Source of the DNA: an uncultured Fusobacteriaceae bacterium
GTDB lineage: Bacteria > Fusobacteriota > Fusobacteriia > Fusobacteriales > Fusobacteriaceae
DNA length: 35,483 bases
Assembly (NCBI GenBank): GCA_947038515.1
Contig: CAMQWJ010000017.1
Span: 1-35,483 of the forward strand
Reading direction: 5' to 3'
Each line of letters opens with the position of its first letter. The first letter of the stretch is position 1. This document shows, one piece after another, positions 16,603 to 27,077 of this stretch. The notes beneath the pieces are model-generated. The model searched no databases. It worked only from the letters and a program-made list of their open reading frames with translations, and had not been told where the DNA came from. The translations under genes were made by a program, and so were the position numbers.

Positions 16603-16980
16603 ATAAAACAAAAAATATATTTCATTTTAGGGACAATTTCTATATTTTTAGGAGTTGTGGGAATTTTTATTCCCCTACTTCCCACGACCCCTTTTTTACT
16701 TTTAGCTTCATTTTTATTTGAAAGAAGTTCACCAAAAATTCATAATTTATTAATAAATAATAGGATTTTTGGAAAATATATTTCTGATTATCAAGAAAAA
16801 AAGGGGATAACTTTAAAAAACAAAATAATTTCTTTGGTTATCCTTACTCTTGGAATGGGGAAAGCTTTTTTCTCTATGACATCCATAATCGGACGTACTT
16901 TTTTGATAATAATTTTTATTGCTGTAAATTACCATATTTTTAAATTAAAAACACTAAAAGGAGAAACAAAAAATGTTTAA
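16603..16980 (+). CDS. DUF454 (YbaN-like) membrane protein with a non-standard start
   Basis: About 125 residues. Two or three membrane segments and the family signature GIFIPLLPTTPFLLLASFLF with SSPKIHNLLINN are clear. Homologues begin like MKxKIYFILG; here the equivalent codon is ATA (16603), 8 nt after AGGAG, and the previous in-frame codon is ATT (16600). A GTG at 16657 would have only a 2-nt spacing to AGGAG and would cut off the first membrane helix. So translation must use ATA or ATT, or the ATG has been lost by mutation. The stop overlaps the radical SAM gene by 8 nt. Function of DUF454 is unknown; the operon suggests a heme link. Alternative start: 16657. Confidence 0.7.
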   Translation: MKQKIYFILGTISIFLGVVGIFIPLLPTTPFLLLASFLFERSSPKIHNLLINNRIFGKYISDYQEKKGITLKNKIISLVILTLGMGKAFFSMTSIIGRTFLIIIFIAVNYHIFKLKTLKGETKNV

Positions 16981-18217
16981 TGTTAGATTAAAATCACATC
17001 ATGATGTAAAAAATATAATAACATCAAAAATTAAAAGAAAATTAGCTACCCCTTTATCATATTATAAAATTTTAAATTCTGTGCCTGTAGAGAAAGAGGG
17101 TGGAATATATGTTCATACACCATATTGTGATAAAATATGTTCTTTTTGCAATATGAATAGAAAACAAGTTAATAATAATTTAGAGGAGTATACTAATTAC
17201 CTTATAAGACAAATTGAAAAATTAGGTAGAAAGAAATATATAAAATTAAAAGAATTTAATGTTTTATTTTTTGGTGGAGGAACTCCAACAATTTATAATT
17301 CATTACAATTAGAGAAGATTTTACAATCAGTAAGAAAATCCTTTATTTTGGCTGATATTTATGAATTTACTTTTGAAAGTACTCTTCATAATTTGACTAT
17401 TGAAAAGCTAAAAATTATGGAGAACTATGGAGTAAATAGACTTAGCATAGGAATTCAAACTTTCTCTGACAGAGGTAGAGAGGTGTTAAATAGAACCTAT
17501 AAGCAAGAAGAAGTCATAGAAAAAATTAAAGAGATTAGAGATAATTTTTCTGGTTTAATTTGTATAGATATCATATATAATTATTTAGATCAGACTGTGG
17601 AAGAGGTGGAGGAAGATGTGAAAATTTTATCAGAACTTAAAGTTGATAGTTCTAGTTTTTACTCTCTTATGATACATGAAGGTTCAAATTTAGCAACAGA
17701 TTTAAGTAATGGAGATAAGAATTTTGATTATCAAATAGAACTTGATAAAAAATTACATCATAAATTTTTAGAGCTTTCTTTAAAGAATGGGTATGAAATT
17801 TTAGAACATACAAAAATAACTTCAGGAAGAGATAAATATAATTATATAAAAAATGTTCATGAACTTAAAGATTTAATTCCGATTGGTATTGGAGCAGGGG
17901 GACGAGTTGGAAATTTAGAGATTTATAATTTAAATAAATTTATTACTTTTTATTCTCCTGATTCTGAAATTAAAAAGAAACTTCAACTTTTATCAGGGGT
18001 TACTCAATATAAAAAAGTATTATTAGAAAAAATAAAAGAAATATGTGGAAACAACTATTCTGATATTTATCCAGTTCTATTATCTCTAGTTGAAAAGAAA
18101 TATATAATTTTAGAAAAAGATTTTTACACATATACTAATGAAGGAATATTTTGGGGAAATAATATTTCAGGACTACTGGTAGAAACGTTGTATAATTCTA
18201 TCAAAAAGAGAAGTTGA
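16973..18217 (+). CDS. hmuW: ChuW/HutW/HmuW-type radical SAM heme-degrading methyltransferase
   Basis: A 414-residue HemN-like class C radical SAM protein. The cluster cysteines are Cys52, Cys56 and Cys59 in TPYCDKICSFCNMNR (CX3CX2C), followed by FGGGTPTIY (SAM binding) and the RLSIGIQTFSD segment. ChuW/HutW enzymes open heme without oxygen by methyl transfer, giving anaerobilin and free iron. The plain alternatives are HemW or HemN-like proteins. I prefer the heme-degrading type because the gene is divergent from a TonB receptor and a flavodoxin-like gene, as in the hmu operon of F. nucleatum (recalled, not checked). The ATG has AAAGGAG upstream. It is followed by a strong terminator. Confidence 0.75.
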   Translation: MFNVRLKSHHDVKNIITSKIKRKLATPLSYYKILNSVPVEKEGGIYVHTPYCDKICSFCNMNRKQVNNNLEEYTNYLIRQIEKLGRKKYIKLKEFNVLFFGGGTPTIYNSLQLEKILQSVRKSFILADIYEFTFESTLHNLTIEKLKIMENYGVNRLSIGIQTFSDRGREVLNRTYKQEEVIEKIKEIRDNFSGLICIDIIYNYLDQTVEEVEEDVKILSELKVDSSSFYSLMIHEGSNLATDLSNGDKNFDYQIELDKKLHHKFLELSLKNGYEILEHTKITSGRDKYNYIKNVHELKDLIPIGIGAGGRVGNLEIYNLNKFITFYSPDSEIKKKLQLLSGVTQYKKVLLEKIKEICGNNYSDIYPVLLSLVEKKYIILEKDFYTYTNEGIFWGNNISGLLVETLYNSIKKRS

Positions 18218-18232
18218 AAAAGGAAATAATAG

Positions 18233-18270
18233 AAAAAACTAGAATATTAAGATAGGTTCTAGTTTTTTTT
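18233..18270 (+). terminator. Intrinsic terminator after the radical SAM gene
   Basis: A 12-bp stem (AAAAAACTAGAA at 18233-18244 and TTCTAGTTTTTT at 18257-18268) followed by T-rich sequence, 16 nt after the stop codon. Confidence 0.85.
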
Positions 18271-18287
18271 ATTTTGTAAAAAAAAAG

Positions 18288-18316
18288 TTGACAATAATGA
18301 AAAAAAGTTGTATGAT
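18288..18316 (+). promoter_or_regulatory. Promoter of the hrcA operon
   Basis: TTGACA (18288-18293), a 17-nt spacer, then TATGAT (18311-18316). It is a strong vegetative-type promoter and the CIRCE element begins 5 nt further downstream, where the start of transcription should be. Confidence 0.85.
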
Positions 18317-18320
18317 ATTT

Positions 18321-18347
18321 TTAGCACTCGAGAACAGCGGTTGCTAA
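18321..18347 (+). promoter_or_regulatory. CIRCE operator (imperfect right arm)
   Basis: TTAGCACTC (18321-18329), nine-nt spacer, then GGTTGCTAA (18339-18347). The consensus is TTAGCACTC-N9-GAGTGCTAA; the left arm is perfect and the right arm matches at 7 of 9. HrcA binds this to repress the heat-shock operon that follows. Confidence 0.9.
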
Positions 18348-18401
18348 TAAGTGAAAAACACTAAGATTAATCTGCTATGAGGAAGTTAGGAAGGTGATAA
18401 G

Positions 18402-19412
18402 ATGACAGAAAGAGAAAAATTAGTATTGAATGCAGTAATTGATTACTATTTAACTTTTGGAGAAACAATTGGTTCAAGAGCTTTAGTAAAGAAGTATGAA
18501 ATTGATTTGTCATCTGCAACGATTAGAAATGTAATGGCTGATTTAGAAGATATGGGTTATATTTCAAAGACACATATTTCATCAGGAAGAATACCCACTG
18601 ACAAAGGATATAGACTTTATTTAGATAAACTGCTTGAAATTGAAAAAATAACAAAGCAAGAAAAATTTAATATAAAAAATATCTATGAACAAAGAGTTAG
18701 TGAGTTAGATTTGATGCTAAAAAAAACCTCTTCATTACTATCTAAACTTACAAATTATGCAGGGATAGCAATTGAACCAAATCAGAGTAAAGAGAAAATT
18801 AAAAAAATAGAATTGGTTCATTTAGATGATTTTTTAGTTATGGCAGTCATAGTTATGGAGAATAAATCAATAAGAACTAAAAAAATAATTTTAGATAAAA
18901 AAATGTCTAGAGAAGAAGTTTTTAAGTTATCAGAAGAGATAAATAATGAAAAATTTTCACAAGAAGAGCTTAAAGAATTTTTATTTAAAACGAAAGGAGA
19001 AGAGTTTAAAGAGATTACAGAAGCTATAAGTAATGAGATATCTCAAGATGTTACAGGTCAATTATTTATGGATAATGCTCAGGGAATAGTTAATACAGAT
19101 ACAGTAGGAGCATTGGAAATCTTAAAACTATTCAATGATAATAAAAATGTGAAAATTTTATTTGAAGAAATGATAAATAAAGAAGAAAAAAATTATGGTG
19201 CTGTAAATGTAATTTTTGGAGATGAACTTCAGATAAAGGGATTAGAAAATTATAGCTTTGTATATTCTCTCTATAAAATGGGAGATAGTGAAGGAGTAAT
19301 TGGAGTAATAGGACCTAAAAGAATGGCATACTCCAAGACAATAGCACTTGTTGAATTTGTTACAAATGAGGTTAAAGAGGTTATAAAAAAAATAGAAGAA
19401 AAAATAGAATAA
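18402..19412 (+). CDS. hrcA: Heat-inducible transcription repressor HrcA
   Basis: A 336-residue repressor. The N-terminal winged helix (about 1-75) has the typical MTEREKLVLNAVIDYYLTFGETIGSRAL and the recognition region SSATIRNVMADLEDMGYISKTH, followed by the SGRIPTDKGYRLY motif. The C-terminal GAF-like and dimer domain ends in MAYSKTIALVEFVTNEV. It needs GroEL to fold in other bacteria, which couples free chaperone to repression. It represses its own operon through the CIRCE just upstream. Confidence 0.97.
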   Translation: MTEREKLVLNAVIDYYLTFGETIGSRALVKKYEIDLSSATIRNVMADLEDMGYISKTHISSGRIPTDKGYRLYLDKLLEIEKITKQEKFNIKNIYEQRVSELDLMLKKTSSLLSKLTNYAGIAIEPNQSKEKIKKIELVHLDDFLVMAVIVMENKSIRTKKIILDKKMSREEVFKLSEEINNEKFSQEELKEFLFKTKGEEFKEITEAISNEISQDVTGQLFMDNAQGIVNTDTVGALEILKLFNDNKNVKILFEEMINKEEKNYGAVNVIFGDELQIKGLENYSFVYSLYKMGDSEGVIGVIGPKRMAYSKTIALVEFVTNEVKEVIKKIEEKIE

Positions 19413-19453
19413 AATAAAAAAGTAGGATTAAAATAAAGGAGATGATAGAAGAT

Positions 19454-20050
19454 ATGAAATCTGAAAAAAGAAAAAATAAAGAGGAAATAATTTCAGAAGA
19501 GCTAGAAAAAGAAACACAAAAAGAAATAGAGGAAATTGTTGTTGAGGAAATAATTGAGGAAAATGTAGAAAAAGAAACAGAAGAAACAGAAGAAAAAGAA
19601 AATGAATTATTAAAACTTAAAGCTGAAAATGAAGAATTAAAAGCAGATTATTTAAGAAAGAATGCTGAGTTTCAAAACTTTACTAGAAGAAAAGAGAAGG
19701 AAATGGAAGAGTTAAGAAAATATGCTTCTGAGAAAATAATAATAAAATTATTGGATAGTATAGATAATTTAGAGCGAGGTATTATAGCTTCCATTGAAAC
19801 TAAAGACTTTGATTCCCTTGTAAAAGGTGTAGAAATGACATTGTCTCAAATGAAAGCAGTATTAAAAAGTGAGGGTGTTGAAGAAATAGATTCTGAAGGT
19901 GCCATGTACGATCCAGTATTACATCATGCAGTAGCAGTAGAAGAATCAGAAAATCATGAAAATGATCAAATAATAAGTATTTTTCAAAAAGCGTATAAAA
20001 TGAAAGATAAAGTTATAAGACCAGCAATGGTAAAGGTTTGTAAAAAATAA
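19454..20050 (+). CDS. grpE: GrpE nucleotide exchange factor
   Basis: A 198-residue cochaperone that releases ADP from DnaK. A long Glu/Lys-rich N-terminal tail and coiled coil (about 1-95) is followed by the C-terminal beta domain with YDPVLHHAVAVEES and the end VIRPAMVKV. The start at 19454 (MKSEKRKN) is preferred: the AAAGGAG site touches the upstream ATG at 19442 with no spacing, while 19454 has about 12 nt. It lies 41 nt after hrcA. Confidence 0.95.
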   Translation: MKSEKRKNKEEIISEELEKETQKEIEEIVVEEIIEENVEKETEETEEKENELLKLKAENEELKADYLRKNAEFQNFTRRKEKEMEELRKYASEKIIIKLLDSIDNLERGIIASIETKDFDSLVKGVEMTLSQMKAVLKSEGVEEIDSEGAMYDPVLHHAVAVEESENHENDQIISIFQKAYKMKDKVIRPAMVKVCKK

Positions 20051-20115
20051 GAGATTACCAACCATAAAAAAAGTAACAATTAAATTTAATTATAAAAAAC
20101 TAAAAGATATTTTAA

Positions 20116-21924
<1,809 letters not shown>

Positions 21925-21954
21925 AATAGAAAAACAGTGTAAAATATAAAGAGC

Positions 21955-21987
21955 AGATAGGGGAATAGCTTAGCTATTCCCCTATCT
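21955..21987 (+). other. Long hairpin between dnaK and dnaJ
   Basis: An almost perfect palindrome: 16-nt arms (21955-21970 and 21972-21987, core AGATAGGGGAATAGCT) around one nucleotide. It is GC-rich for this genome but has no U-run on either side, so termination is unlikely. Transcript processing or 3'-end protection of dnaK mRNA is more plausible. Confidence 0.55.
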
Positions 21988-22013
21988 AGAATGTTATGAA
22001 ATGAGGAGAAATA

Positions 22014-23162
22014 ATGTCTAAAAAAGATTACTATGAGTTATTAGGGACAGAAAAAGGAGCTTCTGAATCTGAAATAAAAAAAGCATATAGAAAAAAAGCT
22101 ATGCAATATCATCCTGATAAAGTTGGAAATGGAACAGATAAAGAAAAAGTAGAGGCAGAAAAAAAATTCAAAGAAATAAATGAAGCTTATCAAGTTTTGT
22201 CAGACTCAACTAAAAAGCAACAATATGATCAATATGGTCATGCTGCTTTTGAGCAAGGTGGCGGCGGTGGTGGTAACTATAGAAGTGGAGGATTTGGTGG
22301 AGAAGATTTAGGCGATATATTTGGATCATTTTTTGGAGGTGGTTTTGGTGGTGGAAATCGTCGACGTGGACCTGAACCAGGGGAAGATTTAAGCTATCAA
22401 GTGGAAATTACACTTGAAGAAGCAGCTCATGGAGTAGAAAAAACTGTAAAATATAAGAGAGAGGGCCAGTGTGGAACTTGCCACGGAACAGGTGGAAAAC
22501 CAGAAAGTAAAACTACAAAATGTAGTAAGTGTAATGGAAAAGGAAAAATTAAAAAAATTCAACGGACAATGTTTGGAAACATAGAATCTGAAGAAGTTTG
22601 TGGAACTTGTCATGGGACAGGAAAGATTTATGAAGAGAAATGTAGTACGTGTCATGGAAGAAGAATTGTTAATGAGGCAGTGGAAAAAACTATAAAGATA
22701 CCTGCTGGAATCGAAAGTGGACAAAAATTAAGAATTAGTGGAATGGGTGAAGCCAGTAGAGATGGTGGAGAGAATGGAGATCTATACATATTCATCAAAG
22801 TAAAACCACATGCATTCTTTGAAAGAGATGGAAGTGATATATATTGTAGAGTTCCAATTAGCTACTATATAGCAACTTCAGGTGGAGAAATAGAAGTACC
22901 TACTCTAAATGGAAAGAAAAGTATAAAAATAACTCCAGGAACTCAAACAGGAAAAAGATTGAATATGAAAGGTGAGGGAATTATTAATTTACGAGGTAAA
23001 TGGGTAGGTTCTCAAATTGTAGAAGTTTATGTAGAAGTACCTGTTGACTTAAGTGGAAAACAATTGGAATTATTAAAATCTTTTGACGATAGTTTAAAAG
23101 ATAAAAACTATAAAGCTAAAAGAACTTTTACTGATAAACTGAAAAAAATATTAAAAATGTAA
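22014..23162 (+). CDS. dnaJ: Chaperone DnaJ (Hsp40, type I)
   Basis: A 382-residue cochaperone. J-domain with HPD at 33-35, a Gly/Phe-rich linker (about 80-125), four zinc-binding repeats ([24 protein letters not shown] and a last CSTCHGRR lacking the second Gly pattern), and the C-terminal substrate domains. It delivers unfolded proteins to DnaK. It closes the hrcA-grpE-dnaK-dnaJ operon and is followed by a terminator. Confidence 0.98.
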   Translation: MSKKDYYELLGTEKGASESEIKKAYRKKAMQYHPDKVGNGTDKEKVEAEKKFKEINEAYQVLSDSTKKQQYDQYGHAAFEQGGGGGGNYRSGGFGGEDLGDIFGSFFGGGFGGGNRRRGPEPGEDLSYQVEITLEEAAHGVEKTVKYKREGQCGTCHGTGGKPESKTTKCSKCNGKGKIKKIQRTMFGNIESEEVCGTCHGTGKIYEEKCSTCHGRRIVNEAVEKTIKIPAGIESGQKLRISGMGEASRDGGENGDLYIFIKVKPHAFFERDGSDIYCRVPISYYIATSGGEIEVPTLNGKKSIKITPGTQTGKRLNMKGEGIINLRGKWVGSQIVEVYVEVPVDLSGKQLELLKSFDDSLKDKNYKAKRTFTDKLKKILKM

Positions 23163-23200
23163 AGAACAAGGCTAAGTTGTATATATATTTTTTTTTAAAT

Positions 23201-23238
23201 TAATGGTATCTTTTTACATTTTAGATACCATTATTTAA
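23201..23238 (+). terminator. Intrinsic terminator after dnaJ
   Basis: An 11-bp stem (TAATGGTATCT at 23201-23211 and AGATACCATTA at 23223-23233) followed by T-rich sequence. Its core GGTATCT/AGATACC is the same as in the terminator at 11915. Confidence 0.8.
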
Positions 23239-23307
23239 TATTATTATTTTTTTATATAAAAGGCAAGAAGAGATACTATTATAAAAAATATTAAAAAAGG
23301 AGGTTTT

Positions 23308-26300
23308 ATGAAAAAAAAGAAATTAAATAATCGGTTGAAAAGAATAAGCTTTATAACTTCACTTTTTGTGATTAGTGCAAGTATGGGGTATGGAATAGAT
23401 GTAGTAGAAGATTTTGTTAATGAAGGAAGTATTTTAGTAACAGAAGGAAATGGGATTGATTTAAAAAGAGAAGGAATAAATATAACAAATAGTGGAACGA
23501 TCTCAAGTGTTACTAGTAGTAATGTTAGTCCTGGTAATGGAATAAGTAGTACTAGTACTATAGGAACTATAACAAATAGTGGTAATATATTTGGTAGTGC
23601 TGTTGTTGATAGTGATGCTGTTGGTGTCAGTTCAGCAAATGGAATAAGTAGCTACAGTAATGGTAGTAGTAGTACTATAGGAACTATAGTAAATAGTGGT
23701 AATATATCTGGTAATGTTGTTATTTATAGTGGTACTATTGGTAATAGTTCAGGAAATGGAATAAGTAGCGATAGTTTTAATCATATTAATAATAGTACTA
23801 TAGGAAATATAATAAATAGTGGTAATATATTTGGTAATATTGCTGCTCTTAATGGTAGTGGTATGGAGTCCAATTCAGGAAATGGAATAAGTAGCTACAG
23901 TATTAGTGTTATAGGAAATATAACAAATAGTGGTAATATATTCGGTAATACTGTTATTTCTGATGGTGGTAGTAGTAGAGGTGTTGTAGGAAATGGAATA
24001 AGTAGCTATAGTCTTCGTGGTGGTAGTAGTAGTAGTATAAAAAATATAACAAATAGTGGTAATATATCTGGTAATGTTGTTAATTCTGGAGGTAGTATTC
24101 TTGATAAGAATTCAGGAAATGGAATAAGTAGCTATAGTTTTCGTAGTAACAGTAGTATAGGGAATGTAACAAATAGTGGTAATATATCTGGTAATGTTGT
24201 TAATTCTGACGGTAGTCTTCTTGATAAGAATTCAGGAAATGGAATAAGTAGCTATAGTTTTAATAATATTAGTAATAGTACTATAGGAAATATAATAAAT
24301 AGTGGTAATATATCTGGTAATGTTGTTGATTCTAATGGTAATATCCTTGATAAGAATTCAGGAAATGGAATAAGTAGCGACAGTTTGAGTGGAAAAACTA
24401 TAGGAAACATAATAAATAGTGGGCTTATAAAAGGTTCTAACCAAGCTATTAAAGGTGATTTTTCCTCTCTTAATAATTATGGAATACTAGTCGGGGAAAC
24501 TATTGTTGATCTTGGTGCAAATTTGAATAATAATGGAATTATGATTACTTTAAAAACTGATAATTCTGGAGAAATAAGTACAATTGGAAATGGAACTGGT
24601 GGAGAAGTAACACTAGCTGATGGAAACAAAAAAACTGTTATGAATGGAACAGTTACAGGAAAAGATAGTTCTTTACTCTCTTCTGATTTAATAGGAGTAG
24701 ATAATTTAATAATAAATGGTGCAGGAGTAGATAAAGGTGCTCTTGTTATTGATCAAAATACAATTCTAACAGGAAGTATTGTTAATGGATATAACACCGC
24801 TGTGTATTTAGAGGGAACTAATAAATTGACAGCAACAGATACGATTTTTAATGGTGGTGGATTTAAGAATGATATTACAGTTATAAAAGGAGATTCAGGA
24901 GATAATGAGATATCTTTAAATGGTACTTCTATTATCAATGGTAGTGTGAATTTAGGAGATGGAAACGACACTCTTTTACTAGATAATACTACTCAAATAA
25001 ATGGGGTCTTAAATGGCAGTTTAGGTAACAATGATACTTTAGGTTTAGGGCAAAACACTACAACTAAAACAACTACAAACTTAAATATTTTACACAATAT
25101 ATCAGGATTTGAAACAATTAATACAAATGGAAATGTAACTCTATTTGAAACTATTAAAGTTACAGATGCAGATAGTATTAATTTAGAAAGTGGAAATTTA
25201 ACATTAAGAGTAGACCCAACTAAGGTGGATACTGACGGAAAAATAACAGGTCATGCTCTTTATGAAAATACAGGAACCTTAAATTCAACAGGTGGAAACT
25301 TAGTTATTGGATTAAATGGACTTGGAAAAAATGCAATTGTTTCTATGGGTGGAACAACAATAACTCAAAACACCAATGATTCATGGTGGAAAGATAGTGA
25401 TCATCTGACAACTAATTCATTAGTTTTAGATGCTAAACTTTCAGCAGATGGAAAAGATGTTACTATAACAGTAAAAGAAAGTCTTCCATTGGGACCCGGA
25501 ACACCAGTAGTGCCAGGAACACCAGTAGTGCCAGGAACACCATTAGAACCAAGCACACCAGTAGTGCCAGGAACACCATTAGAACCAAGTACACCAGTAG
25601 TAAATGACTCTGAATTATATAATAGATTAAATGAAGTGTATAAATCCATCGTAAATTCAGGAGAGATAGGAGTTTTAGCAAATACGACTCTAATAGACTC
25701 TGTAGCTGGTGACTCATACTTAGAAACGGTAAATGGAAGTACAGGAAAGACTTTTGAAGAATCTTTAGGTGGTCTATTAACAGTATTAGATCAAATCTAT
25801 GCAAATAATCCATATGCTTACACACTAAAATCATCAAGAGATAGTTTGAAATTATTTGAAGATAATATGTCATACTTAACAATAAAGCCAGAAGCTAAAG
25901 AATGGCTAGTTCAAGGAAGAGCAATTTATACAGGAGTAAAAAATGATAATGAAGCTTCAGGAAAAAACTATTATGGTTTTGATACTGATCATAGAAATTA
26001 CAATACAACAACAAATACAATAGGTGGATTAGCAACATTAGAGTATGGAGTTTCAGATAAAACATCAGTAGGTTTAGTCTTAGGAGGAAATAATCAGCAT
26101 ATAAATTTTAAAGGAACAAGTAAAATAGATGGAAATTCATTGTATGTAGGAACATTTATAAAGACAGAGATAAATAAATTTAAACTTATGTCCGGATTGG
26201 GTTATCAGTATACCTCAGCTACAGCTGAAAGAGGAGTATCAAATGAATATAATTCTTTTAGAACAAGTGATAAATATGATATAAACTCATTCAATACATT

Positions 26301-26778
26301 TGTAGAAGCAAAATATCTATTAGCATCAGATAAGCAGTGGAAAGTAGAACCTAAAATACGTTTAAGCTACTATTATGTGTCACAAGATAGAGTAAATGAG
26401 GGTTATACACCGAGTCAATTGTCAATAGAAGTGGATAAAGCAAATAGTAATACAGCAGATGTAGAAATAGGTATAGACTTTACAAAAGAAGTACTATTAA
26501 GTAGAGGAAAACTAAATAGTATAATATCAGTAGGGGTAATAAATACATTAGGTAACAAAGAAAAATCATTAGAAGGAAATATTATAGGAAAAGATAAAAA
26601 CGGAAGTAAATTTGAAATTAAAGGAATTGAATTACCAGGAACTGCTGGAAAAGTATCATATGATTTAGAGTATGAGCAAATAAATGGAATGATATATTCA
26701 GCAGGAGTAGACTTTGAATTTGCAAAAGATTACAATAGAAATATTAATGTAACACTAGGAATGGGATATAAGTTTTAA
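23308..26778 (+). CDS. Type Va autotransporter adhesin-like protein with repetitive passenger
   Basis: An 1156-residue secreted protein. A long signal peptide (about 1-30, ending SMGYG) is followed by a passenger with about nine repeats of about 36-42 residues, each opening NSGNI(S/F)GN and containing SGNGISSYS and (T/S)IGNI. This is the Gly/Ser/Asn-rich form that folds as a beta-helix. A Pro-rich linker (PGTPVV/PSTPVV units, about 730-765) precedes a helix and the C-terminal beta-barrel (about 865-1156), which ends in GMGYKF. The barrel exports the passenger across the outer membrane, so a role in adhesion or surface interaction is likely but not shown. The ribosome site is AAGGAGG. Confidence 0.9.
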   Translation: MKKKKLNNRLKRISFITSLFVISASMGYGIDVVEDFVNEGSILVTEGNGIDLKREGINITNSGTISSVTSSNVSPGNGISSTSTIGTITNSGNIFGSAVVDSDAVGVSSANGISSYSNGSSSTIGTIVNSGNISGNVVIYSGTIGNSSGNGISSDSFNHINNSTIGNIINSGNIFGNIAALNGSGMESNSGNGISSYSISVIGNITNSGNIFGNTVISDGGSSRGVVGNGISSYSLRGGSSSSIKNITNSGNISGNVVNSGGSILDKNSGNGISSYSFRSNSSIGNVTNSGNISGNVVNSDGSLLDKNSGNGISSYSFNNISNSTIGNIINSGNISGNVVDSNGNILDKNSGNGISSDSLSGKTIGNIINSGLIKGSNQAIKGDFSSLNNYGILVGETIVDLGANLNNNGIMITLKTDNSGEISTIGNGTGGEVTLADGNKKTVMNGTVTGKDSSLLSSDLIGVDNLIINGAGVDKGALVIDQNTILTGSIVNGYNTAVYLEGTNKLTATDTIFNGGGFKNDITVIKGDSGDNEISLNGTSIINGSVNLGDGNDTLLLDNTTQINGVLNGSLGNNDTLGLGQNTTTKTTTNLNILHNISGFETINTNGNVTLFETIKVTDADSINLESGNLTLRVDPTKVDTDGKITGHALYENTGTLNSTGGNLVIGLNGLGKNAIVSMGGTTITQNTNDSWWKDSDHLTTNSLVLDAKLSADGKDVTITVKESLPLGPGTPVVPGTPVVPGTPLEPSTPVVPGTPLEPSTPVVNDSELYNRLNEVYKSIVNSGEIGVLANTTLIDSVAGDSYLETVNGSTGKTFEESLGGLLTVLDQIYANNPYAYTLKSSRDSLKLFEDNMSYLTIKPEAKEWLVQGRAIYTGVKNDNEASGKNYYGFDTDHRNYNTTTNTIGGLATLEYGVSDKTSVGLVLGGNNQHINFKGTSKIDGNSLYVGTFIKTEINKFKLMSGLGYQYTSATAERGVSNEYNSFRTSDKYDINSFNTFVEAKYLLASDKQWKVEPKIRLSYYYVSQDRVNEGYTPSQLSIEVDKANSNTADVEIGIDFTKEVLLSRGKLNSIISVGVINTLGNKEKSLEGNIIGKDKNGSKFEIKGIELPGTAGKVSYDLEYEQINGMIYSAGVDFEFAKDYNRNINVTLGMGYKF
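23470..24440 (+). repeat. Degenerate tandem repeats encoding the passenger
   Basis: Units of about 110-125 nt, each containing AATAGTGGTAATAT followed by a TCAGGAAATGGAATAAGTAG-like block. The last three or four are the most alike (ATTCTTGATAAGAATTCAGG and close variants), which points to recent duplication or ongoing recombination inside this gene. Confidence 0.8.
25496..25605 (+). repeat. 18-bp tandem repeats in the Pro-rich linker
   Basis: Near-identical units CCAGGAACACCAGTAGTG and variants with CCATTAGAACCAAGC encode PGTPVV, PGTPLE and PSTPVV. Unit length is a multiple of three, so slippage would change linker length without a frameshift. Confidence 0.8.
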
Positions 26779-27077
26779 ATAAAAATAGGTTAGTGAGAGT
26801 AAAAAAATACCTTTTAAAAAAAATCTGTTGTTATAGAATTAAATAAACTAGAAAAGACGTGTAAAGAATAGAACATTGGATGAATAATTATCCAAGAAGA
26901 AATTTGACTATAAAACATCAAATGGTATGTACGACCTTGAGGTATAGATTATCATAAAATTTTGTAATTAAACTTGCAATTTACAAATGTAAAGAACAAT
27001 CTAAAAAAACTTGAAATTTAACTTAAAAAAAGTAGTAAAAGACTGAAATTTAATCAGTGTTTTTACTACTTTTTTTG
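26779..27077. other. Intergenic stretch after the autotransporter
   Basis: About 300 nt with no convincing gene. It contains a TTGGAT/ATCCAA dyad (26876-26895) and, at its end, the shared terminator 27025-27076. One short frame (about 26860-26950) has no recognised match. Confidence 0.4.
27025..27076. terminator. Bidirectional terminator between autotransporter and MATE gene
   Basis: AAAAAAAGTAGTAAAA (27025-27040) pairs with TTTTACTACTTTTTTT (27061-27076), with an inner ACTGA/TCAGT. A U-run on each strand serves the convergent autotransporter and MATE transcripts. Confidence 0.85.

Noticed and set aside
16657-16659. GTG as start of the DUF454 gene
   Set aside because: Only 2 nt from AGGAG, and it would delete most of the first membrane helix shared with homologues.
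16437-16685. Minus-strand 82-residue open frame across the two divergent heme promoters
   Set aside because: It covers both promoters and the DUF454 start and has no ribosome site or family.
21955-21987. Terminator between dnaK and dnaJ
   Set aside because: There is no U-run after the stem on either strand.
23470-24440. CRISPR-like array
   Set aside because: The repeats are degenerate, about 110-125 nt, coding and in frame; there are no short identical repeats with unique spacers.
26860-26950. Transposase remnant after the autotransporter
   Set aside because: A short frame contains an NYPRRN-like stretch, but nothing firm links it to an insertion sequence and no inverted repeats or target duplication were found.
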